A stretch of DNA of 64,000 nucleotides, from contig CAXKWD010000008.1 of assembly GCA_964059195.1 (NCBI GenBank), forward strand, positions 42,895,502 through 42,959,501. Direction: 5' to 3'. This document shows positions 1-10,737 of the stretch, one piece after another; within the stretch, counting starts at the first letter, position 1; every line of letters starts with the position of its first letter. The notes under the pieces are model-generated. The model saw only the letters and a program-made list of their open reading frames with translations, was not told the origin of the DNA and ran no database searches. The DNA comes from Ectobius pallidus. Taxonomy: Eukaryota > Arthropoda > Insecta > Blattodea > Ectobiidae. The position numbers and the translations under genes were made by a program.

Positions 1-2
1 AT

Positions 3-650
3 CACGTCCGCAAACTGAAGTTCGCTCAAAGACACTCACTGTTACGTATAACTGAAGCCTATGCTACTACGTCCAATGACGCCCTACCTGTCATAGCCGG
101 TGTTCTCCCTGTTGACCTCGTCCTCAAGGAAAGAACTTCCAGATACAAAGTCCTAAAACAGATACCATTTAATCTAGGCGACATCTGTATCCGACGAATC
201 GAATACGAGCGCATAGATAAACCACAACAGTACAATGACATTTACACGGCAATAACACAAATATGGCAACAGCAATGGGCTGTAGCCCAACATAGACATA
301 TTACACGGGACTTCTTCCCAAACATCACCAACAGGCTTAAAATGTCCTGGGTCAAACGTGATCACTATGTTACTCAAATTTTAATTGACCACGGAACTTT
401 GCCGCCAATTTACTCCGTTTTCAACTTGCTGAAAACTACCTATACTCTTGCGATTACAGCAAACCAGATACTATGTATCATATGTTGTACACCTGTCCCC
501 GATACACAGAAGCCACGATACTCCTACACGAAGCTGCTAGGACAGATGAAGAACCTTGGGCACCCGATTTCCTGGTCTCAGAAAAACACTTTCTCCACGT
601 TAAAAACTTTTGCCAAATCAGCGCTCCTCAAAAAAGAGGAAGTCGACTAA
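3..650 (+). pseudogene. R1-like LINE ORF2, C-terminal fragment
   Basis: The C-terminal end of a non-LTR retrotransposon polyprotein enters from beyond the left edge. The frame is open from base 3 and contains the block NDALPVIAGVLPVDL, which is typical of the region after the reverse transcriptase in R1-clade elements. Near 440-470 the frame slips: the next frame carries TMYHMLYTCPRY, the second half of the C-terminal CCHC zinc knuckle (Cys-x-Cys-x8-His-x4-Cys in the related copy at 63 kb). The tail then reads to about 655. No RT or endonuclease domain lies in the window. The same protein type occurs on the minus strand at 62,589-64,000, so the family is multicopy. I am confident it is LINE-derived; the R1 assignment is by motif recognition. 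Confidence 0.75.
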
Positions 651-655
651 ACTAT

Positions 656-1719
656 TCGCGGTAGATAGATGTCCTTCGGGCACTACCCCAGTCCGAGCGA
701 GGTTTTTGAGGGGTTTCCCTCGCTCAAAGGCAAATGCTGGACTGGATGCACACTGCAACAAACATTAGCTTACATCGTTATTAATACTAAAAACTACACA
801 TAGAACGCAAAGCACTAACGCCTCAGATTGTGAAACAACGTTAATCTAGGAAAATCAACAAAGACACAAGAACACAGCCCAAAGACGACAACTCTTAAAA
901 CATCCCACACGAATGTACACAAGGGCCTCAATAGGTAAACACAGCGCAAATGGTTACAAAAATTTGGTTTGACCGGAGATATTGGCTTCATTGCTAGGTA
1001 CTCCGGGGGAAGGGTGGGCACACACACAAAAAAGTGAATTTATCCTCGGAGGATTATAAATAACGCAGAGTAAACATTTGTGGTATGAGACAAAAATTTC
1101 AATGAACAATACTTCCGGCTTAGCTGAATAATCCGAGAGAGTATGGTAGATAATTATCTACCATACTCTACCATAAAATTATAATTTTAGGGTTTAAATC
1201 TAACCTCATATAAGTAGCAACTCCGTCGCTTGGAGATGGACAGGTGCTGAGGGGAGGGAGGGTTTTAGCCAGCTTTCTGAGACAAGGATATCATGAATTT
1301 AAAGAGGAGAGACAATACAATAGAATTGGTGGTAATGGGACTGCAAGTGAATTACCTGTAAAGTCTGTGGATGGGGTGCAAATACGGATTTCAAAAGTGA
1401 TGGGGATGGATTCGCAAGCTGAGTTAATTGGTCAAGGACACTGCACTCAAGAATCGCCTGTGTTTCTTGTTCACAACTTAATGTATCAATACTCCCAACT
1501 TAGACATTCTACTTCTGTTGATTTTCAGTTTAAAAGCAAAAATATTAGTCCTTAATGTTAAGTAGGCTAAAACTTTAATTTAATTTAATTTAATTAAAAA
1601 ATCTGGGCCTACTACTAAAATTGATATTTATTAATGTAATAACATTAAAGTAATTTAATTAAGAAAAATTAAGAAGTAGGGAATAATTTTAATAACTTAC
1701 TTAGGTATTTTCATATAGT
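656..1719. other. No recognised gene; AT-rich spacer
   Basis: After the LINE fragment there is about 1 kb with no gene I can support. A 103-codon frame at 1,244-1,555 (plus) begins MLRGGRVLASFLRQG; it has no recognisable motif and could be chance. A perfect 12-bp inverted repeat around 1,143-1,172 (ATGGTAGATAAT / ATTATCTACCAT) and short TTTAA-rich runs at 1,575-1,600 are present. Confidence 0.4.
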
Positions 1720-1791
1720 CTACATATACGCTTTAGTGTCTTGAGTACCTTCTTCACAGGCCACACGAATTTTATTTTGTCCCGTATTCAC
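1720..1791 (-). pseudogene. LINE ORF1, 3' part split off by the gypsy insertion
   Basis: On the minus strand this stretch reads VNTGQNKIRVACEEG and ends at a TAG (1,720-1,722). It is the end of the ORF1-like protein whose main part lies at 6,192-6,785. If the LTR element and one copy of the 4-bp duplication TCAC are ignored, the minus-strand frame passes without a shift from the right flank into this piece, ending in the IIVNTGQNK context typical of L1-type ORF1 (Transposase_22) proteins of arthropods. Reading continuity plus the duplication make the link strong. Confidence 0.6.
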
Positions 1792-3101
1792 TATTGCAGT
1801 TCAGATGCTTCGGTAAAAAGAAATAAACAAGATAACCAAATTAAGTATAATAAATGACAGATTAATTGCCCAAATTTATTCAAACTAAAATCATAAAATC
1901 TCATAGCCCGTGTTTGGTCTTAAAATGACCGTGAAAAGACGGAACATTCATTATAAATATTATTAACTAGAAAGAAGGCAAAGGTAAAAAGTTTAACAAC
2001 ATCATTTTAAATAACTATTAAAATGAGATTGCAGTGGATAGACAGAGATAGCTGGGAATTTCCCTAGCAGACCTAGCGGGTGCGAGATAATGCAATGCAG
2101 TACTCAGGTACAATGTATCGGGAATCTCCCAAGATATAATCAAAGGGTACTGATCCACTTAAGTAATTCTAAGAAGTCGGCTATTGAGTTCAAGCCTTGC
2201 TTCTGATGTTGCTACTGATACAACACGCTGTCCGAACCTTCTTAGAAATCCGAGACGCTAAGTTGTGGGTTTTGAGAATAAGGGAAAATCCAATTGATTT
2301 CCGTGGGAAACTAACATATTATTATTGGTCGGGAGATTTGCCAATAAGAACTGGTCTATAGTACCACGTGCCGGGATTCACGAATAATAATTAAGAAGAG
2401 TAGGGATAAATGTTTGTCCAAGAAAGTTTTCCTTAGGCCTACCGGGGCACTGTAAAATCACTCTACTTCAAGGCCCCGCGCCTATAACAGTCATATTCAA
2501 CTCTACTTCAAGGCCCCGCGCCTATAACAGTCATATTCAACTCTACTTCAAGGCCCCGCGCCTATAACAGTCATATTCAACTCTACTTCAAGGCCCCGTG
2601 CCTATAGCAGTCAAGTCAATTCTACTTCGGGGACTTGTGTCCACCGTATAAAATCACTCTACTTATCTTTGTGGCTTCGTGCCCACAGAATTAATTGGAC
2701 TTATAAAATTTTCGCTGTGGAATTAATCGACTTAGAAGGATTCTTACATTCAATCGCGATTAGTCAAAATCATATACGGCAGCAATTGTATCACTAGTAA
2801 CGATCTACCGAGAACTTGTAACAATATTAATTATTCACAAACAAATTTTGTAATTATTGTCAATGACTGGACTTGTATTTCCAACGTTTTGAATAAACAG
2901 AATATTCCTTCAGTGTTCAAAGAAACTGCATTATTATTCAAGCAATAATATTAAGGTGTTCTTCGCTTCCTACCCTGAAGCTAGAGGGAAGTGCTCAACG
3001 ATCGACTGGCAGACCGGAGGCGGGTTCAACAAATCAGAAATATTCAGTATATGCATTATACTGTGGCGCCCAGGTAATCATCCTTCCACCGAACCGCTGT
3101 A
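1792..3101 (+). repeat. 5' LTR of the gypsy-type element
   Basis: Identical by eye to 4,882-6,191, with a constant offset of 3,090 and no indel. The ends are TATTGC...GCTGTA rather than the usual TG...CA, as occurs in some gypsy elements. It carries a 40-bp tandem array at 2,461-2,620. Confidence 0.9.
2461..2620. repeat. 40-bp minisatellite inside the LTR
   Basis: Three exact 40-bp units starting CTCTACTTCAAGGCCCCG at 2,461, 2,501 and 2,541 are followed by a fourth with four substitutions (2,581). Two further decayed CTACTT units lie at about 2,621 and 2,657. The same array is at 5,551-5,710 in the other LTR. Such arrays are often enhancer-like or copy-number-variable; neither is shown here. 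Confidence 0.9.
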
Positions 3102-3103
3102 CA

Positions 3104-3121
3104 TGGCGCCCAACGTGGGGC
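3104..3121 (+). other. Primer-binding site for tRNA-Lys
   Basis: TGGCGCCCAACGTGGGGC starts two bases after the 5' LTR. It is the exact complement of the 3' end of arthropod tRNA-Lys as I know it (..GCCCCACGUUGGGCGCCA). Gypsy of Drosophila also uses tRNA-Lys. This fixes the orientation (plus) and the LTR border. Confidence 0.9.
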
Positions 3122-3620
3122 ACGAGTGAAGCTGGACATCAAGGATCACCAACTTCAAAAATCATCCCAAAACGGAAGGAAGACACCGCAGAATTTCTAG
3201 AACGTCACCCGTAAAGGCACCGCTGGAATTCAAGATCGTGGTACATCAGTTCCGGAGACCGCCGCAGAAAACATCAAAAATCACCAACAGATAAGAACTT
3301 AAATATACATAGAGTTTCAGTAAAGTAAACAATTTTATTATCAATAATTTAAGAAACAGTAAATATTAATTAAATAAATTAGTAAGCCTGACATCAAATA
3401 ATATTTTTTTAAAAGTTTGCAATTTAAGTAAAATTAAAGATCAAAGTAAAATTAAACTGAAACTCACTAAGTAAATTAAAGAATAAATTCAAGTAAAATA
3501 AAATCTTTTTCAAATTAAAAGAACTCAGGCATATCGAATATTTATTGTGCAAGGGTATAATTATACATGTTATGCATTATATGTTGAACTTCTTAACCAA
3601 AGGTAAGGTAGATCGTAAGA

Positions 3621-4115
3621 GTGTATCAGTACCCTTATAATTTATGTATGTGGCTTAGAAACGGAAAAGTTACTAGGAATAAAATTAATATGGAAGGTGG
3701 AGAGGGGCACGACTTGCTTACTGGTGAGGAAATAAATAATTGTAGAATGGAGATTAACAATGAGAACAGTGTCGCGACAGGTGACGGGGTTTTGGAGCAG
3801 GGAGTTGATAATAGGCAGGAAAATATTGCAACAAATATTCAGCTGACCGAGAATGATAGTGTAACTGAACATAGGCCTAGGGAATTGAATCAAACTATAG
3901 ACCCGAATTCTATTGCATATTTGATAGCTATGATGAGGGAATCTAAGGAAGCTATGATGAAGGGACTAGAAAAATCGAGTAAGGAAACTAGGGAAAGTAT
4001 CAATGAACTAGAAAAAAATTCTGGGGAAAAGATAGAGAAACTAGGAGATAGGATAGAACAATCGAGCCAAGAACATAGACAGAATTGTAGGAAGATACAA
4101 CCTGTCCTTCATTAA
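3621..4115 (+). CDS. Truncated gag-like protein of the gypsy-type element
   Basis: A 164-codon frame sits 0.5 kb after the primer site, the usual place for gag. The first methionine gives MYQYPYNLCMWL; a later start at 3,690 (MEGGEGHDLL) is also possible. Residues about 97-160 (IAYLIAMMRESKEAMMKGLE onward) are highly charged with a heptad-like pattern predicted to be coiled coil, as at the N-terminus of arthropod gypsy gag proteins. There is no capsid major-homology motif and no zinc knuckle: the frame stops at RKIQPVLH. It could help packaging or be a relic. Calling it gag rests on position and coiled-coil style, not on a domain match. Confidence 0.5.
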   Translation: MYQYPYNLCMWLRNGKVTRNKINMEGGEGHDLLTGEEINNCRMEINNENSVATGDGVLEQGVDNRQENIATNIQLTENDSVTEHRPRELNQTIDPNSIAYLIAMMRESKEAMMKGLEKSSKETRESINELEKNSGEKIEKLGDRIEQSSQEHRQNCRKIQPVLH

Positions 4116-4297
4116 ACCATACATAAGGGCAGAATAACCGAAATGCATTGTACTGAGCTGGAATAATGTAGGCCTATAACCTGTAATGCATATTTTACGC
4201 GGTAAAATAGCTACTGGCATGATAGGTTATCAGTTCCACATAGGTTTAGGATTAGAGGAATGTGTATAAATGAGAGTAAAATATACGTGTGTGTATT

Positions 4298-4544
4298 GCA
4301 TTCTTTATAATATAGTGCAAGTGTAATGAGAACTGCTTGATCGACCTTGTCAAAGTCTCATGGTAAAAGAGTGTTTCTTTGCATTCTTTATAATATAGTG
4401 CAAGTGTAGTGAGAACTGCTTGATCGACCTTGTCAAAGTCTCAATATAAAAAAAAAAGTGTTTTTGTTTTTCTTTATGCATTCAATATATTTTATAAAAT
4501 TTCAGTGAGAACTGCTTGAGCTTAATTTTCATGGTCTCACGAGG
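4298..4544 (+). repeat. Direct repeats in the element interior
   Basis: A unit of about 62 bp starting GCATTCTTTATAATATAGTG occurs at 4,298-4,359 and 4,380-4,442 with one or two changes. A weaker third version ending GTGAGAACTGCTTGAG is at about 4,476-4,544. The repeats lie between gag and the 3' LTR where pol would be, and hold no gene. Confidence 0.75.
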
Positions 4545-4881
4545 GTATATCGGTAAATTTATGGTGTTTACGTAAAATTTTGTTGTAATGTCTTGGTCGT
4601 GCAATAAACCAAGTAATACGTACAAACAACGTAACACTACAGAAAACCGCAAGATGTATGAAGGCATGAATGTGATAGGTTCAGAAAACTTGTACATGTG
4701 GGACAGGATTTAAGGTGAAGTCTCGTGTCAGGATAGGAATTAAATTACTTATGTATTTGTGTAAGATAGTTGCAACACTGGAGGAAAATAAGGTATAATA
4801 TTTTGTGGAGAGATGCAGTATATTCAGCCAGTAAGTCAATCATAGGCTATGATGATTCCTGTCTTAATAGACTGGGGCATA

Positions 4882-6191
4882 TATTGCAGTTCAGATGCTT
4901 CGGTAAAAAGAAATAAACAAGATAACCAAATTAAGTATAATAAATGACAGATTAATTGCCCAAATTTATTCAAACTAAAATCATAAAATCTCATAGCCCG
5001 TGTTTGGTCTTAAAATGACCGTGAAAAGACGGAACATTCATTATAAATATTATTAACTAGAAAGAAGGCAAAGGTAAAAAGTTTAACAACATCATTTTAA
5101 ATAACTATTAAAATGAGATTGCAGTGGATAGACAGAGATAGCTGGGAATTTCCCTAGCAGACCTAGCGGGTGCGAGATAATGCAATGCAGTACTCAGGTA
5201 CAATGTATCGGGAATCTCCCAAGATATAATCAAAGGGTACTGATCCACTTAAGTAATTCTAAGAAGTCGGCTATTGAGTTCAAGCCTTGCTTCTGATGTT
5301 GCTACTGATACAACACGCTGTCCGAACCTTCTTAGAAATCCGAGACGCTAAGTTGTGGGTTTTGAGAATAAGGGAAAATCCAATTGATTTCCGTGGGAAA
5401 CTAACATATTATTATTGGTCGGGAGATTTGCCAATAAGAACTGGTCTATAGTACCACGTGCCGGGATTCACGAATAATAATTAAGAAGAGTAGGGATAAA
5501 TGTTTGTCCAAGAAAGTTTTCCTTAGGCCTACCGGGGCACTGTAAAATCACTCTACTTCAAGGCCCCGCGCCTATAACAGTCATATTCAACTCTACTTCA
5601 AGGCCCCGCGCCTATAACAGTCATATTCAACTCTACTTCAAGGCCCCGCGCCTATAACAGTCATATTCAACTCTACTTCAAGGCCCCGTGCCTATAGCAG
5701 TCAAGTCAATTCTACTTCGGGGACTTGTGTCCACCGTATAAAATCACTCTACTTATCTTTGTGGCTTCGTGCCCACAGAATTAATTGGACTTATAAAATT
5801 TTCGCTGTGGAATTAATCGACTTAGAAGGATTCTTACATTCAATCGCGATTAGTCAAAATCATATACGGCAGCAATTGTATCACTAGTAACGATCTACCG
5901 AGAACTTGTAACAATATTAATTATTCACAAACAAATTTTGTAATTATTGTCAATGACTGGACTTGTATTTCCAACGTTTTGAATAAACAGAATATTCCTT
6001 CAGTGTTCAAAGAAACTGCATTATTATTCAAGCAATAATATTAAGGTGTTCTTCGCTTCCTACCCTGAAGCTAGAGGGAAGTGCTCAACGATCGACTGGC
6101 AGACCGGAGGCGGGTTCAACAAATCAGAAATATTCAGTATATGCATTATACTGTGGCGCCCAGGTAATCATCCTTCCACCGAACCGCTGTA
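4882..6191 (+). repeat. 3' LTR of the gypsy-type element
   Basis: Exact copy of 1,792-3,101. It is preceded by the G-rich ACTGGGGCATA, the likely polypurine tract region, and followed by the target duplication TCAC. Confidence 0.9.
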
Positions 6192-6785
6192 TCACTATGA
6201 TTCCATTTATCGTTGGTTCACACGTTTACGAAAGTTATTCTTGCAATAGCTTATGCCTAATCTTTGTGAATTCCGCTCTGATGGTTAAACCAATATTCTT
6301 CAACAGCTTTTTTCGACGTAAACATCTCGCTACGCTTCCAGTAGCTGGTAAACTTTAGAATTACAGGGTGCGGCTTGTCTCTCTTAAGTCCTATTCTATG
6401 GCTACTCTCGATGTTCGATAAAACCAGCTTGAAACCGATCTTGTCGGACACATCTTTACGGTGTCCTCGCCTATTTCCTCCGACACCCTCAATATATACG
6501 GATACACTGACGCCGCTGGTACTGCTCCAGTTCATCATTTTTTTATCAACTGGGATTCCAGCTGACTGATCTTCTTATCCCTTTCCTCCAGTGACTTTTG
6601 TAGCTTAGCGATTACAGCAGTGTTACTCTCTATCACCGCTTGTAGCTCGGCTATAACTTAGTTCTTTATGAGGGCAGCGAGACGTTGCAACGGTCGTATC
6701 CTCCTGTCAAACTGCTGTTGCCGCTCGACGAGATGCTTCCTCCATTGTCTCTGCATTGCTTGATCTAGCATTTGTTGACATATTC
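6192..6785 (-). pseudogene. LINE ORF1 (Transposase_22-like), coiled coil plus RRM, broken
   Basis: On the minus strand, from a start at about 6,785 (MLDQAMQRQWRKHLVERQQQ), a coiled coil of repeated Glu/Lys/Leu heptads runs to about 6,545 (LQKSLEERDKKISQLESQL), interrupted by one in-frame TAA. It is followed by RRM-like text (VSDKIGFKLVLSNIESSHRI; HPVILKFTSYWKR). This order, coiled coil then RRM, is that of L1-type ORF1p, an RNA-binding chaperone. At least three frame slips occur (near 6,540, 6,490 and 6,300), so it is dead. The 3' end continues at 1,720-1,791 on the far side of the gypsy insertion. No ORF2 follows, so this may be a stand-alone ORF1 repeat. Confidence 0.65.
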
Positions 6786-7439
6786 ACACACAAATTTCAC
6801 CAGATTCTACCACCAATGATTTCAATTTCAATTCACAGAGCAACCAAGGTAGCTATAGATTAAGATTTGACTAGACATTGATTTATCTCTTATCTTCAAA
6901 TGGCTTCTGTCGGCTAGCTGCCGACCGCCATGATACTTCACGTCGCACTTAACTCTGAGGCAAGGAAGAAAACGTGGTGTATGTTAAGGAAAGTAAGGAA
7001 TATTCTGAGTTGTTGCGAAATAAGATTAAAAAAGCAAACCCGATGACTGAATTCCCCTTAGGCAATCTGAGAGATTGCGAAAGAAACAGGCTACTGCAAA
7101 CTACAACCAAGAAGAAATTCAAACAAATCATTAACAGGAGGAAGGATCTTTGGCAACCCCTGGACGGACAGGAAGTAAGAGCTCCCCAGCAGAGGATAAA
7201 CCTTATGTGGACCAAAAAAGTTAAAATAAAATAAATTGTAAAGCGTGAGAGTGTCATGAGGAGAGAGTGGAAACAAAGTTTGCCGAAGAACTGTTTCGTA
7301 GTTTTAGGTGAAAACATAGTTGTAGTTGTAGGCCTAACTTCCCCCTCCCAAAATATCAATCCTAGCTCGTATCGTTCAAGAGTAAACCATGGGAAAGAGA
7401 TGTAACCTGACATCACCTTTATTCAGTTATATTTTGTTT
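6786..7439. other. No recognised gene
   Basis: A plus-strand frame at 6,974-7,234 (86 codons, MVYVKESKEYSELL) is rich in Lys and Arg but matches nothing I know. An opposite frame of 155 codons over the same bases is hydrophobic and probably its shadow. I would not call either a gene. Confidence 0.3.
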
Positions 7440-7620
7440 CCCGCTTGGTTTCAGAATAGCTCGCTGGTTGCCTTGCGCATGCGCGGGTCCGGGGGCCGTT
7501 GCTCTCGTTTTCGAGATTATCATTCTGTGAGTGACGAGTGAACGATCAAATTGTGCCTGTGTTTGCTGCTTTGGTTTCGACCGACTATGGTTGGACGTGC
7601 TTTTTGTGAGTTAAAATTGT
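7440..7620 (+). promoter_or_regulatory. Promoter-like CpG-rich patch with NRF-1 site and splice donor
   Basis: In otherwise AT-rich DNA this patch is GC- and CpG-rich. It contains TGCGCATGCGCG (7,474-7,485), a perfect match to the palindromic NRF-1 consensus, which is typical of housekeeping promoters. About 100 bp downstream an ATG with a strong context (A at -3, G at +4; 7,587) begins six codons (MVGRAF) running into TTTTT|GTGAGT, a consensus splice donor at 7,606. This fits a short first coding exon on the plus strand, but no second exon is seen, so the gene is unproven. Confidence 0.35.
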
Positions 7621-9319
7621 AAATTTTCCCTTATAATGTCTTTTCATAAAGCCTTTTAACGATTTAATTTCTTCACCAAATATAACTCAATTTCGTATGA
7701 TAGAATCTAGTTGAAAATGATAGATTCTGTTGGTCGCCATTGTTTGGGGCGAGTAATGTTCTCGTATGTTCTTGCAAAAGGAAATGAAACTTGTCAATCT
7801 AAAATTGAGTTTTCTGTATGTACTAGGTAAAATCTCTTGAAAGCATCTTAAAGGAAGTTCCTATATCCTGAACGAGAGGAGCAATAAATGTAGGATATCA
7901 AATGAAAAGGTTATATAGGAACAATAGGAAATACATAGGATAAATTATAATAAATTCTGGTAATTCGGAGGAACACTCAATGAGAGCAAGAAGGACTGAA
8001 AACCCAGGTCGAGGAACAGAGATCCACGAATTATTGTTGAATAAACAATCTATGACATATAATTTAACAATGCACAATTTATTCACACGTGAAAGATAAT
8101 GATTAATTAGATACAAGAAATTTTAATAATAAATGATGTAACACTTTAATAGTTAGAAAAATGCACTAAAAATTGGCGCGAAAGGCAGATTGCACCACGT
8201 GATGATAAATGTATATAATTTATGTCACTGATGACATATATACATAAAAACACTTGTAATTCTGTCTAGAATTACTTGATAATTGATCGTACCATATTGT
8301 TCGTAGTATTAATTCCCTCTAGTTCTTGAATATTTTGGAGGTTTTTGAGATTAGTATTTGCAAGGCAGTAGTATTCCTCCACCATATATTAAGGAACATT
8401 CCATGAACATTTCTTGATGAAATTGCATATTCTTGCCCAGCATGTCATGATTAGTGTACCATTAATGCAAGTTATTTTATGGTGTACTTCATCTAGTCAT
8501 GGCCGTCCGGAAGGGGCCGCTGCCCCTCCCTGGAAATTCTGTTTACACATAAATCTCTGAACTATATGGCTATAAGCAACTAATGTGAAGTGAGACTTAA
8601 GTTTCCACAAACTGTAGTTGGAGTTTAGACAAACATGAGTTGTAACTACTCAGTAACTTAGATTTGAGCATGAAGGAATAATCACTTCCACTAAACTTGA
8701 AATCATTTCAAGCCAAACACTTTTTTTAATAAAGGTAAGACAATGGAAGTATCGCATTTTATTTGAATAATATCTGTGAAATTGTAAGGGGTAGAAAATT
8801 TCATGAGATTGTACTACATCCGATTTTTTACTTTGTATTCATAGTCATAAGTACGACTATGGTAAATCCTATGTATCTATTGTTAAAATCTTGTTTATTT
8901 TGGGCGTTTAAATTACATTTTGCATAGAAATTGAAGCTTGGACTTGCCTTCCTACCTTGAGTTGTGTTCGATCCCATGGACCCCTTGGTATGGACCTATC
9001 CCTGCTTCCAATTACTTCCATGAAGGGTTCAATCTGGATTTAGTTTTTTTAAGTAATTTCAGTTATATGAAGCTTTTTTAAATATTTGTTGTGACTTATT
9101 GCTGTTTACTGCAGTATATAAAATTCTATATTTGATTTTTCAGAGATTCATTTTGCAGTTAGTCTGTGTTCAGTTTTCAGTCTTGTTCAATTACTATAGC
9201 GAATTCCAGTAAAAAGGAAAGAGAGAGTCGCCAGTATTACATAAAGCAGAGATTTAAGATAAAGAGAAACCAAGATAAAAAGATATTCGATTGCTATTGA
9301 GAATATTAAGAAAGTTTAT
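7621..9319. other. No gene seen
   Basis: AT-rich sequence with scattered short frames only. No motif, tRNA or clear transposon end was recognised. Confidence 0.5.
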
Positions 9320-9891
9320 GCCGGCGCGGTGGCTCATGCTGCAGCGCGTGAGCCTGGCATGCTAGCGGTCCTGAGTTCAAATCTCTGGGCCGGCGGGTGT
9401 GTCATTCGTGGTGGACGAAGCCGTGCCTTGGGGTTTATTCTCGGGGTTCTCCCGTTCCCCCCTTTTATTCCACCAACACTCTCCACTTCATCTCACCTTT
9501 CCCCCTTTTCATCCTCATCCTCATCCTCATCCCGTTTCCACTTCTGGTATCGGGTCTGCTTCGGCAGTCAGAGCCCTTTGGGGGACTCTCCCGTTCTCCC
9601 CGCTGCTTGTGGTCCAGAGGTTGGAGGTGTGTGTCGCGAATCTGTCGGGGCTCCCGGTTCTAGGTACCGCAGGGGGTGGCGAACACGTGGAATGGTACTC
9701 GGCTTGTTGGATGTAGGGGAGTTCCGTGGGGGCTCACGGGGGGCTCTACGGCTCCGGGACGGCCTATGGGCACGCAACTCATCCCATCCCGGAGGTAGGT
9801 ACAATAAGTCGGTAGCGGCTGCGGTGCTTAGGGGCATTCCCACCCCGCCTCCCCGCCTTAAAAAGGGCACAAAATAGAATAGAATAGAATA
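9320..9891 (+). mobile_element. tRNA-derived SINE with (AATAG)n tail
   Basis: The head starts GCCGGCGCGGTGGCTCATGC and has pol III boxes: an A box (GGTGGCTCATGCTGC) and a B box (GAGTTCAAATC, near 9,373). A GC-rich body of about 450 bp follows, then a tail of AATAG units at 9,872-9,891. Flanks AGAAAGTTT and AGAAGGTTT form a probable target duplication with one mismatch. The several 90-180-codon frames here exist because the SINE is GC-rich; none looks coding. Confidence 0.8.
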
Positions 9892-10505
9892 GGAGAAGGT
9901 TTGTAATAACAAGAGTGAGGTTACTTAAACTTAATTATACAGTAAGCTAAACCTTTCCAGTGATCCTATTATACCTATACCAGAAAAAGATTAATCCATT
10001 GCAGAGAGAAAAACAGCACTACTTATATCAGGCCGCACAATTTAAAAGTTAAGACAACCGTCTGGGGATGTAATGCCGAAGAAAGGTAGAAAAATTAATA
10101 ACGGCGATGTATGTGCTACAATTCGATTATGGCAAAAATTGTACTATTGAAAGTAATATGTAAGCTAAAGTGAGTATATAAAGGAAAATAAAAATCTCAA
10201 AAATTGTATATCTCAAAAAACGTTATGTTGAATAGTTAAATATTTTAATGTTACACTAGTACTACCGCATCTTTACTGCTGCTTTCAGTGTTGTGGTGGT
10301 CTTTCTACGTTATCTTATCTTATTTATTATCTCTTTATGTAATATCCCCAATATTAGTATGCCATCTGCTACTGATGCTATGGATCTCCGCTATCAGTGA
10401 TATTTAAATTTAGCATATACAATCAAAATACTATTCACTATTTGAAGAGGGACTCACCGCAACTTTGTAGGAGAAATTTTATCTATAGGAGAATTACCAT
10501 CACCC
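9892..10505. other. No gene seen
   Basis: AT-rich spacer between the two SINEs; no recognisable coding or RNA signal. Confidence 0.5.
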
Positions 10506-10512
10506 TGGAAGG

Positions 10513-10730
10513 GTCGACCTGGTTGGCGCAGTCAGTATTGCGCTGGCTTTCTGTGCGGGTTCGATCCCGGCCCAGGTCGATGGCATAATTTTATGTGTGC
10601 ATAAATGTGACAGACCCATGTCAATAGATTTACTTGCATGTAAAAGAACTCCTGCGAGACAAAATTCCGGCACACCGGCAACCTAAGTTGCAAAAATTCC
10701 CGTTGCTAAATAACCATAACCAACCAAGCG
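10513..10730 (+). mobile_element. Second tRNA-derived SINE family
   Basis: The tRNA-like head (GACCTGGTTGGCGCAGTC) has an A box and a textbook B box, GGGTTCGATCCC (10,557-10,568). The body includes GTAAAAGAACTCCTGCGAGA and ATTCCGGCACACCGGC, blocks I recall from a widespread insect SINE. A perfect 7-bp duplication TGGAAGG lies at 10,506-10,512 and 10,731-10,737. It is unrelated to the SINE at 9.3 kb. Confidence 0.85.
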
Positions 10731-10737
10731 TGGAAGG

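Larger units (their letters stand above)
1792..6191 (+). mobile_element. Non-autonomous Ty3/gypsy-type LTR retrotransposon, nearly new
   Basis: Two LTRs of 1,310 bp (1,792-3,101 and 4,882-6,191) flank a 1,780-bp interior. Line-by-line reading shows no difference between them. A 4-bp target duplication TCAC lies at 1,788-1,791 and 6,192-6,195 (one or two bases of ambiguity because the LTR starts TAT). A primer-binding site follows two bases after the 5' LTR. The interior holds only a short gag-like frame and no protease, RT, RNase H or integrase, so it must be mobilised in trans. The genome should also hold an autonomous partner with the same LTRs. It inserted into a decayed LINE ORF1. Confidence 0.9.

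Noticed and set aside
2461..2620. Regular 40-bp repeats as a possible CRISPR array
   Set aside because: The repeats are contiguous with no spacers, lie in both LTRs of a retrotransposon, and the genome is eukaryotic.
9320..9395. tRNA-like sequence as a tRNA gene
   Set aside because: It has the boxes but does not fold with a proper acceptor stem, and is followed by a SINE body and AATAG tail.
9329..9912. Overlapping 90-180-codon frames as genes
   Set aside because: They overlap each other on both strands over the GC-rich SINE and have Pro/Ser/Gly-rich chance composition.
10513..10590. Second tRNA-like sequence as a tRNA gene
   Set aside because: It is the head of a SINE with a target duplication at 10,506 and 10,731.
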